Source: an uncultured Fretibacterium sp. (GTDB taxonomy: Bacteria; Synergistota; Synergistia; Synergistales; Aminobacteriaceae). From it: a DNA stretch of 10,111 nucleotides. The position numbers were made by a program, and so were the translations under genes. The number at the start of each line of letters is the position of its first letter. Positions within the stretch are counted from its first letter, which is position 1. The stretch is from contig NZ_CALHIQ010000008.1 of NCBI RefSeq assembly GCF_938030725.1, positions 1-10,111 of the forward strand, given 5' to 3'. The notes under the pieces were generated by a model. The model was not told the origin of the DNA. It saw nothing but the letters and a program-made list of their open reading frames with translations, and made no database searches. This document shows, one piece after another, positions 1 through 5,548 of the stretch.

Positions 1-709
1 AGTAGGGGATCAGCTTGCCCAGCAGGAGCTCCAGCGCGCTGACGGGCGTGGAGAACAGCGCCTCCATGGTCCCGCGCTCCCACTCGCGGGCCACCACCAG
101 GGCCGTGAGCATCGTCCCGATCAGGGCCATGATCACCGCCATGATGCCCGGAATGAGCGAGTACCGGCTCTCCAGCTCGTCGTTGTAGCGGAAGTGAGGC
201 TCCACGGCGATGGGCAGCGACGTGCGCGACAGTTCTCCTCCCCATTGGAGGATAGTGGCCAGCGTGTAGTTCTCCGCAAGGGCGCCGGAGTTCGGGTAGC
301 TTCCGTCCGTCAGCAACTGAAGGGTGGCCTTTCGGCCCGAATTTTGATTCAGGTTTTGACTTAACAGGTTTTGATTGAAATAGAGGGCGGCGGAAGTGCC
401 CTGGGGGACGATCAGGACGCTCTTGAGCTCTCCCGTAACCAGAGCCGGCAGGAGCTCCTGCCGTGACGCGGCGAGGCTGGGGCTGAAGTAAGGGTTTGCG
501 GCGAACCGTCGGGCCAGGTCCCGCGCCGGCTGGCCGCCGGCCTCCAGCGCGATCCCAAGACGGATTTCGCGGGCGTCCAGGGAGAGCCCGTAGCCAAAGA
601 GAAAGAGCAGGGTGAGCGGCAGCACGAACGCGATGACGATGCTGCTGGGGTCCCGCACGATCTGAAGCGCCTCTTTTTTCGTCAGAGCCCAGAGCCTTTG
701 AGCGAACAT
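1..709 (-). CDS. ABC-2 type transporter permease, N-terminal part (cut by window edge)
   Basis: This is the membrane subunit of an ABC exporter of the YhhJ/YbhS/YbhR type (ABC-2 permease family). The frame is open from an ATG at 709 down to position 1 with no stop, giving 236 residues; the C-terminal part lies outside the window. AAGGAG stands 10 bases before the ATG. A cytoplasmic start (MFAQRLWALTKKEALQIVRD) leads into a first hydrophobic segment at about residues 23-42. A large non-membrane domain follows (about 45-180), then a second membrane segment at about 184-206. The family signature AREWERGTMEALFSTPVSA (residues 208-226) follows directly, and the RYNDELESRYSLIPGIMAVI stretch is also typical. 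Related permeases export drugs or other small molecules together with an ATPase and often an HlyD-type membrane-fusion protein; neither is visible here. The substrate cannot be told. An Asn/Gln-rich stretch at residues 112-123 is odd (see the repeat entry). Confidence 0.9.
   Translation of the reverse strand, partial: MFAQRLWALTKKEALQIVRDPSSIVIAFVLPLTLLFLFGYGLSLDAREIRLGIALEAGGQPARDLARRFAANPYFSPSLAASRQELLPALVTGELKSVLIVPQGTSAALYFNQNLLSQNLNQNSGRKATLQLLTDGSYPNSGALAENYTLATILQWGGELSRTSLPIAVEPHFRYNDELESRYSLIPGIMAVIMALIGTMLTALVVAREWERGTMEALFSTPVSALELLLGKLIPY
342..377. repeat. Short AT-rich degenerate tandem repeat inside the ABC permease gene
   Basis: The decamer CAGGTTTTGA occurs at 350-359 and again at 365-374, a 15-base period. 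A third TTTTGA lies at 342-347. On the coding strand this gives the Asn/Gln-rich stretch NQNLLSQNLNQN (residues 112-123) in the soluble domain. The patch is much more AT-rich than the surrounding gene and keeps the frame, so it looks like a small replication-slippage expansion in a surface loop. Confidence 0.6.
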
Positions 710-1095
710 TCGGTCCCATCTCCTTGACTTGAAGATTTTTCGGAAAGGTCGGCTCGCACGTTTGGGGGCCTGCCCCAGCGGGCGCGGACGCCCTGTCCTC
801 TCAACGTCGTCCCTCAACTTAATTATGATAGCACTTCGATTTTGAAATCCCATACGCTGCTGTAACGATAAACCCCCTGCCGTGGGGTGCCGTAGTGCTT
901 CTCATTCCGCAGCTCACCAGCCCGCAGGCCCGTCGACCTTGAAGCCTGTCGGCAGTGCGCCTTGCCCATGGCTGCACCCTCGGTGCAAACTCGCAGTGTC
1001 TTTTCCCGCTCATCTATGATAAGGTAAATCCAATGGGTAGAGCCGGGTGTCGATAAGAGTTTTTTAGACGGAGCCGCAACGGGCAGGAGACAGCA
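710..1095. other. Divergent intergenic region, no supported gene
   Basis: This 386-base stretch separates the leftward ABC permease from the rightward operon and should hold promoters for both. An AT-rich island at 818-848 contains TATGAT (824-829, plus) and TATCAT (825-830, minus). A second TATGAT lies at 1015-1020, 75 bases before the operon. None has a convincing -35 element at proper spacing. Hairpins visible are ACCCC/GGGGT (872-888, 7-base loop) and TGCACC/GGTGCA (973-987, 3-base loop); the direct repeat TGCCGT occurs at 878-883 and 888-893. Overlapping minus-strand frames are open here (819-1013, and a longer one running antisense into the next gene), but they lack known motifs and I do not call them genes. 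I recognise no riboswitch or other named RNA. Confidence 0.5.
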
Positions 1096-1860
1096 ATGTA
1101 TCTGAAATGCCGTGTGCTTCAACAGGCGAGGGTCGGCGCGGAGGCCTTCGCGCTCGACCTCGATGTGCAGGATATGGCCGGGCTCTCCCGCCCGGGGCAG
1201 TTCGTCATGGTCCGGTGTTGGGAGGGCGACGATCCCTTCCTGATGCGTCCGTTCAGCATCAACTCGGTGGACAGAAAGAATGGGGTCATGACGTTGCTCT
1301 ATCAGGTCAGGGGTTGCGGAACCAGCCTCATGGCCGCTCTGAGGCCGGGCGACAGCGTCGCGGTCCTCGGCCCGCTGGGGCGGGGTTTCCCCGTTTGGGA
1401 AGGTGTCTCGCGGGTCGCCCTCATCGGTCGGGGCATGGGGATCGCGCCGCTCCTTTTGCTGGCGCAGGACTACGCAGCCCATGGTACGGAGCTGCACGTC
1501 TACCTCTCCGCAAGGAGCGAGGAGGGCCTGTTCAACCGATCGCAGTTTGAGCGCCTTGGGGCCAGGGTGACGACGACGACGGCCCCCTCCCTCAACGTCA
1601 CGGACCGGATGGCGGAGGACTGCCGCAGCCTGAAATTTGACGCCGCCTATTCCTGCGGTTCCCGTCGCCTCGGTCTGGGCATGAAGGAGCTGCACCTCAA
1701 GTACGGGTTCCCCGCCTACGTCTCCCTCGAAGAGCACATGGCCTGCGGCCTTGGAGCCTGCAAGGGGTGCGCCTGCAGGACGCGACGCTCCGAGGCGGGG
1801 GGAGGGTACGCCCTGGTGTGCAAGGACGGTCCGGTCTTCGACGTGGACGAAGTGCTGTGA
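1096..1860 (+). CDS. pyrK: PyrK-like FAD/[2Fe-2S] electron-transfer subunit of a class 1B dihydroorotate dehydrogenase
   Basis: This 254-residue protein belongs to the PyrK family, which passes electrons between NAD(H) and the FMN of the PyrD catalytic subunit through FAD and a [2Fe-2S] cluster in the cytoplasm. An FAD-binding beta-barrel comes first, with the RPFS motif at 51-54. The nucleotide-binding part has GRGMGIAP at 111-118. The C-terminal cluster-binding segment has Cys216, Cys221, Cys224 and Cys241 (C-x4-C-x2-C-x16-C), ending in the typical VCKDGPVF. Length matches the family. The start is fixed by AGGAG at 1085-1089, six bases upstream. It is the first gene of the operon and lies 14 bases before the PyrD-like gene, so the two very likely form one complex. 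The second residue of the usual GGGIG loop is Arg here. The symbol reflects family; the neighbours suggest a catabolic rather than biosynthetic role. Confidence 0.9.
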   Translation: MYLKCRVLQQARVGAEAFALDLDVQDMAGLSRPGQFVMVRCWEGDDPFLMRPFSINSVDRKNGVMTLLYQVRGCGTSLMAALRPGDSVAVLGPLGRGFPVWEGVSRVALIGRGMGIAPLLLLAQDYAAHGTELHVYLSARSEEGLFNRSQFERLGARVTTTTAPSLNVTDRMAEDCRSLKFDAAYSCGSRRLGLGMKELHLKYGFPAYVSLEEHMACGLGACKGCACRTRRSEAGGGYALVCKDGPVFDVDEVL

Positions 1861-1874
1861 GACGGGGGACGACG

Positions 1875-2816
1875 ATGTCGGAGCTCAAGTATCGGACGGA
1901 TCTGTCGGTGAAGGTCGGCGGCATCACCTTTAAGAATCCGGTCATGCCGGCCTCCGGAACCTGGGATTGTTTTGAGAACAACGCGGGCCTTTTCCCCATG
2001 AGCGAACTCGGCGCGGTCATGGTCAAGAGCGTTCATCGCCTCGTGCGGCAGGGCAACCCACCGCCGCGCATCGCAGAGGTGACGGGCGGCATGATCAACG
2101 CGGTGGGCATCCCTTCCATCGGCATCGAGGCCTTCATGACACAGGAGTTGCCGCGCTATGAAGGCATCGGTGCTCCGGTCGTCCTCAGCATATCGGGCAA
2201 TCGAAAGGAGCACTACCGCGAGGCCCTGGAGATTGTCGCCAACGATCCGCGCATTGCAGCGGTGGAGCTCAACCTCTCCTGTCCCAACATTGGCACGGGG
2301 TTGGCCTTCTCCTCCACCCCGGACGTCCTTCGCGAGACCCTGAAGGCGGCGCGGGAGGCGACCCGGCTCCCGATCTTCGTGAAGCTCGCCCCCAACGTGA
2401 CCGACATCCGCGTCAGCGCGAGGGTCAGCGAGGAAGAGGGGGCGGACGCCGTCACCATCGCCAACACGTGGCGCGCCATGCTGATCGACGTCGAGACGCG
2501 CTCCCCCGTCCTGAGCAACGTTTCAGGCGGCATGTCGGGGCCGGCCGTGAAGCCCCAGACCTTGTTCCTGGTCTGGCAGGCCAGCACCGCAACGGCCATT
2601 CCGATCATCGCAAGCGGTGGGATTGCGCGCTGGCAGGACGCGGTCGAGTACGTTCTCGCGGGGGCGTCGATGGTGCAGGTCGGCAGTGCAAACTTCCGAA
2701 ATCCCGCGGCCATGATCCAGGTCATCGACGGCATAGACCGCTACCTTGCGGAGCACGGCTACAGGGCACTCTCCGAGATACGGGGGCTTGCCCATCAGAG
2801 CCGTGGGATTTCCTGA
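1875..2816 (+). CDS. pyrD: PyrD class 1B-like dihydroorotate (or dihydropyrimidine) dehydrogenase catalytic subunit
   Basis: This 313-residue FMN-dependent TIM-barrel protein would interconvert dihydroorotate and orotate, or a related dihydropyrimidine/pyrimidine pair, with PyrK as electron partner. The start is ATG 1875 behind GGGGGA; the frame is open further upstream, but that part overlaps the pyrK end and has no family resemblance. Visible family features are NPVMPASGTW (21-30), MVKS with Lys51, GNPPPRI (60-66), the active-site loop NLSCPN (133-138) with presumed base Cys136, FVKLAPNVTDI (168-178), Asn197-Thr198, GGMSGPAVKP (218-227), and the phosphate-site ASGGI and VGSANF. Compared with Lactococcus PyrDB from memory, the conserved Asn of the LQNPG segment, an orotate contact, is Ser81 here. 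The GTFGYG-type loop reads GTWDCF, and the NLSCPN loop is about one residue shorter. Family assignment is firm; substrate is uncertain. Confidence 0.87.
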   Translation: MSELKYRTDLSVKVGGITFKNPVMPASGTWDCFENNAGLFPMSELGAVMVKSVHRLVRQGNPPPRIAEVTGGMINAVGIPSIGIEAFMTQELPRYEGIGAPVVLSISGNRKEHYREALEIVANDPRIAAVELNLSCPNIGTGLAFSSTPDVLRETLKAAREATRLPIFVKLAPNVTDIRVSARVSEEEGADAVTIANTWRAMLIDVETRSPVLSNVSGGMSGPAVKPQTLFLVWQASTATAIPIIASGGIARWQDAVEYVLAGASMVQVGSANFRNPAAMIQVIDGIDRYLAEHGYRALSEIRGLAHQSRGIS

Positions 2817-2824
2817 ACGGAGGC

Positions 2825-2830
2825 AGGAGG
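2825..2830 (+). promoter_or_regulatory. Ribosome binding site that fixes the start of the M20 hydrolase
   Basis: A perfect AGGAGG sits five bases before ATG 2836. The same frame is open upstream to 2746, but that extension overlaps the end of the PyrD-like gene and encodes nothing family-like. This site therefore selects 2836 as the start. Confidence 0.8.
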
Positions 2831-2835
2831 GAATC

Positions 2836-4053
2836 ATGCAGCACAGCGTTTCGGAGATAAGGTACTGCGGAGAGCTCTTTGAGGCCTTTTACGACGTGGG
2901 GAGCACGAGGGAAGGAGGGGTCACGCGGCTTGGGTACTCGGCCGTCGAGGACGAGATGCACCGCTGCTTCGAGGCCCTCGCCAGGGAACTGGGGTGCCGC
3001 GTCTTCGCGGACGAGGTGGGCAACACCTTCGCGTCCAACGGGGAGGAGGGGGACTACTACCTGCTGGGCTCTCACCTGGACTCCGTCGTCGATGGGGGGC
3101 GGTACGACGGCGTCGCGGGCGTCATCGCCGGCCTGATGGTCGTCAGGCGGCTGCGGGAGGAGGAGGTCCGAATCCCCATCAGGGTCGCGGCCTTTCGGTG
3201 CGAGGAGTCCAGCAACTTCGGGCTCTGCACCATCGGCTCCGGCCTGATCGCCGCTCAGGAGAAGTACGCCTTGAACGTCGGGAGCCTGAGGTCGCGGGAC
3301 GGCGAGCGACTCGACGAGATATTTCAAAAGCGGGGGCTGTCCTTCTCCCCGAAGAAGATATCAGGGATAAAGGAGTACCTGGAGCTGCACATCGAGCAGG
3401 GCAAGGTGCTGGAGGAGACGGGAACGGAGGTCGGCATCGTCAGCACCATAGCGGGGCCGCGGCGTTTTCGGTTCATCCTGCGCGGCATGGCGGAGCACTC
3501 GGGCGCCACCCCCATGGGCCTGAGAAACGACGCCCTGTGCGCCGCAGCCGAGGTCATCCTGGCCGTGGAACGGATCGGGCGCGAGGAGGCGGCGAATCAA
3601 TCCGTCGCGACCGTCGGCGTGGTGGAGAACCGCCCAAACGTCCTGAACGTGATCCCTGGCGAGGTGGCGCTGGGCATCGACCTGCGCGGCATCGAGGAGG
3701 ATAGCCTGGACCGGATGGAGCAGGCCGTTCGCTCGAGGGCGCAGGACATCGCCAAAGGCCGCGGTGCGGCCTGCCTGGAGATGAAGATCAGCAGCGTTTC
3801 GCCCGTCGCCATGAGCTCTCGCGTTCAGCAGGGGCTGGAGCGAGCGGCATCACGCCTTAAGATCAGCTCAAGGAACATGCCGAGCGGCGCAGGACACGAC
3901 GCGATGTTGTTTGCCGCGCTGTGCGACACCGGCATGGTCTTTATTCCCTGCCGGCACGGCGTATCTCACAACAGGAAGGAGTTTGCCTCGCTGTCCAGCA
4001 TCTGTGACGGTGCAGCGGTGATCTGCGAGTACCTGAAAGGAGAAGCGGTATGA
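2836..4053 (+). CDS. M20-family N-carbamoyl-amino acid/ureido-acid amidohydrolase (possible ureidosuccinase)
   Basis: This 405-residue protein belongs to the amidase/hydantoinase/carbamoylase group of peptidase family M20, which includes N-carbamoyl-L-amino acid hydrolase, beta-ureidopropionase and allantoate amidohydrolase. These cytoplasmic dimetal enzymes remove a carbamoyl group as CO2 and NH3. The metal ligands expected for the family are present: His80 (GSHLDSV), Asp91 (GGRYDGVAGV), Glu124 within CEES, His185 (ELHIEQG) and His378 (GVSHNR). The dimerisation lid carries AEHSGATPM (219-227), and NVLNVIPG (268-275) and PSGAGHDAM (349-357) are also typical. The stop overlaps the next start by four bases (ATGA). 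Sitting between a PyrD-like protein and a dihydroorotase, its natural substrate may be N-carbamoyl-L-aspartate, giving aspartate; this is inference. N-carbamoyl-beta-alanine or allantoate cannot be excluded from sequence. The family's EEGSRF/EESSRF segment reads EESSNF here, replacing Arg by Asn127. Confidence 0.85.
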   Translation: MQHSVSEIRYCGELFEAFYDVGSTREGGVTRLGYSAVEDEMHRCFEALARELGCRVFADEVGNTFASNGEEGDYYLLGSHLDSVVDGGRYDGVAGVIAGLMVVRRLREEEVRIPIRVAAFRCEESSNFGLCTIGSGLIAAQEKYALNVGSLRSRDGERLDEIFQKRGLSFSPKKISGIKEYLELHIEQGKVLEETGTEVGIVSTIAGPRRFRFILRGMAEHSGATPMGLRNDALCAAAEVILAVERIGREEAANQSVATVGVVENRPNVLNVIPGEVALGIDLRGIEEDSLDRMEQAVRSRAQDIAKGRGAACLEMKISSVSPVAMSSRVQQGLERAASRLKISSRNMPSGAGHDAMLFAALCDTGMVFIPCRHGVSHNRKEFASLSSICDGAAVICEYLKGEAV

Positions 4054-5333
4054 TCCTGATTCAAAACGGGAGGGTTATCGACCCCAAAAGCGGCCTGGAC
4101 GAGGTTCTGGACGTCATCGTCCGGGACGGTCGGATCGCCGGCATGGGGAAGTACGCGAGGGGCGGGGAGTTCACGGAGGTCATCGACGCCGAAGGCTGCA
4201 TCGTTGCGCCGGGCCTGGTGGACACGCACGTACACTTTCGCGACCCAGGGCTCACCTACAAGGAGGACGTTGCGACGGGGGCGGCGTCCGCCGCGGCGGG
4301 CGGCTACACGACGGTCATCTGCATGGCGAACACGAAGCCGCCGTTGGACGACGCGGAGGCGCTGAAGGACCTCAGGCGGCGCGAGTCGGACCTCCCCATC
4401 CACGTCCTGAACACGGCCTGTGTGACCCGCGGCATGAAGGGGCAGGAGCTGACGGACATGGACGCCTTGAAGGCCGCGGGGGCGATCGGCTTCACGGACG
4501 ACGGCCTGCCCATCAAGGACGTCAAGCTGATGATGAGGGCGCTGGAGCGGGCGCGGGAGCTCGGCGTGCCCATCAGCCTGCACGAGGAGGACCCGGACCT
4601 CATTGGAAGCCCCGGCATCAATCAGGGGAGGGTATCCAGGGAGGTCGGAGTGCCCGGCGCCCCTGCCGTCGCGGAGGAGACGCTGATGGCCAGGGACTGC
4701 CTTCTGGCCCTGCACACCGGGGCCAGGATCAACATCCAGCACCTGAGCTCCGGCGTGTCCGTGGAGGTCCTGCGCCTGATGAAGAAGCTGGGCGCGGACG
4801 TCTGGGCGGAGGTCACGCCGCAGCACTTCTCCCTGAACGAGGAGATCGTCCTGGAAAAGGGAACGCTGGCCAAGGTCAACCCCCCGATTCGGACCGAGGA
4901 GGACCGATACCAGCTCATTCGCGGGCTGAAGGAGGGCGTCATCGACATCATCGCAACGGACCACGCGCCGCACGCCTCCGAGGAAAAGGCCAGGGACCTC
5001 ATGGACGCCCCCAGCGGGATGATCGGCCTGGAAACGGCGCTGGCGCTTGGGATCACCAACCTGGTGCGAAAGGGGCACCTCACCCTGCTTGAGCTTCTGG
5101 AAAAGATGACCGCAAAGCCTGCGGAGCTCTACGGGCTCTCCTGCGGCAGCCTCCTGGAGGGCGGGGATGCGGACCTGGTGGTCTTTGACGAGCGGGAAAG
5201 GTGGACCGTGGGGAGCCACTTCTTCTCGAAATCCTCCAACTCCCCCTTCACGGGCATGACGCTCTACGGTCGGGTAAAGTACACGCTCTGCGGCGGCAGG
5301 GTGGTCTATACGGATGGAAAGGACGTGAGGTAA
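4050..5333 (+). CDS. pyrC: Type I dihydroorotase (PyrC), amidohydrolase superfamily
   Basis: This 427-residue protein interconverts dihydroorotate and N-carbamoyl-L-aspartate. Length and motifs match bacterial type I dihydroorotases throughout: APGLVDTHVHFRDPG with zinc ligands His60 and His62 and substrate-binding Arg64, CMANTKP with Asn94, GFTDDG with Asp151 in the metal-bridging position, His178, His231 (IQHLSS), VNPPIR with Asn277, and IATDHAPH with catalytic Asp304 and His308. APSGMIGLETA and the C-terminal SNSPFTGMTLYGRV are also characteristic. GAAAGGAG lies seven bases before the start, which overlaps the hydrolase stop. The usual HCED is HEED here, a variant I recall from other anaerobe sequences. 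Dihydroorotase is much better supported than hydantoinase or allantoinase. In de novo synthesis this step runs toward dihydroorotate; beside a carbamoyl hydrolase and a permease, the opening direction seems likelier. Confidence 0.92.
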   Translation: MILIQNGRVIDPKSGLDEVLDVIVRDGRIAGMGKYARGGEFTEVIDAEGCIVAPGLVDTHVHFRDPGLTYKEDVATGAASAAAGGYTTVICMANTKPPLDDAEALKDLRRRESDLPIHVLNTACVTRGMKGQELTDMDALKAAGAIGFTDDGLPIKDVKLMMRALERARELGVPISLHEEDPDLIGSPGINQGRVSREVGVPGAPAVAEETLMARDCLLALHTGARINIQHLSSGVSVEVLRLMKKLGADVWAEVTPQHFSLNEEIVLEKGTLAKVNPPIRTEEDRYQLIRGLKEGVIDIIATDHAPHASEEKARDLMDAPSGMIGLETALALGITNLVRKGHLTLLELLEKMTAKPAELYGLSCGSLLEGGDADLVVFDERERWTVGSHFFSKSSNSPFTGMTLYGRVKYTLCGGRVVYTDGKDVR

Positions 5334-5335
5334 AC

Positions 5336-5545
5336 ATGAAGCAAAAGCTGTTTGGTTGTGTCTTTCTGGTGCTGCTCCTGCTGGGGGCGCTGCCGCTGTC
5401 GATGACCTGGGGGGATCAGGGGTACCTCTTCGGGTGGCTGCCCGTGGCCTTGGCGTACTGGTGGGCTCTCATGGTCGTGAACCTGGCCTTTGTCCTCCTG
5501 GTCTGTCGGGATTTCGTGAGAAGCAGCAAGAAAGGGGGAAAATAA
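5336..5545 (+). CDS. Small two-helix membrane protein, DUF3311/YhdT-like, partner of the symporter
   Basis: This 69-residue protein has two hydrophobic segments (about 5-22 and 32-57), a short GDQGYLFGWLP connection and a basic tail (RSSKKGGK). It starts two bases after the pyrC stop, with GAGG at 5327-5330 five bases before the ATG, and ends three bases before the symporter start. Small DUF3311-type proteins are commonly encoded directly before sodium:solute symporters, as YhdT is with PanF, and the LFGWLP segment fits that pattern. A role as accessory subunit or stabiliser of the symporter is inferred from this pairing; no catalytic residues are visible. Confidence 0.75.
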   Translation: MKQKLFGCVFLVLLLLGALPLSMTWGDQGYLFGWLPVALAYWWALMVVNLAFVLLVCRDFVRSSKKGGK

Positions 5546-5548
5546 GGC

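Noticed and set aside
1000..1095. Riboswitch or attenuator in the operon leader
   Set aside because: Only weak, interrupted pairings and no recognised purine, PRPP, THF or other aptamer core could be found by eye; no terminator-like stem with a T-run precedes the start convincingly.
823..1737. Long open frame of about 304 codons on the minus strand
   Set aside because: Most of it is antisense to the well-supported pyrK gene; its protein has no recognisable motif, is Arg/Pro/His-rich and fits a codon-bias shadow in GC-rich DNA.
1767..1874. Upstream extension of the PyrD-like frame by 36 codons
   Set aside because: It overlaps the end of pyrK and reads as non-family sequence; ATG 1875 gives the normal family length with a purine-rich site in front.
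1875..2816. PreA-type dihydropyrimidine dehydrogenase (PreT/PreA pair)
   Set aside because: PreA carries a C-terminal ferredoxin-like domain and is about 100 residues longer, and its partner is PreT, not PyrK. The protein here ends right after the barrel.
3966..5219. Open minus-strand frame of about 417 codons opposite pyrC
   Set aside because: Antisense to an unmistakable dihydroorotase; the low-complexity composition is that of a mirror frame.
1096..5333. Reading the cluster as an ordinary de novo pyrimidine biosynthesis operon
   Set aside because: The carbamoyl amidohydrolase and permease have no place in biosynthesis, carAB, pyrB, pyrE and pyrF are absent, and the PyrD pocket differs. 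It remains possible that pyrK, pyrD and pyrC serve both directions.
4050..5333. Hydantoinase/dihydropyrimidinase or allantoinase instead of dihydroorotase
   Set aside because: HFRDPG with the orotate-binding Arg, Asp151 in the metal-bridging position, VNPPIR and IATDHAPH together match type I dihydroorotase.
5201..5335. Upstream extension of the small membrane protein by 45 codons
   Set aside because: It overlaps the conserved C-terminus of pyrC; ATG 5336 has GAGG at good spacing and starts exactly at the hydrophobic helix.
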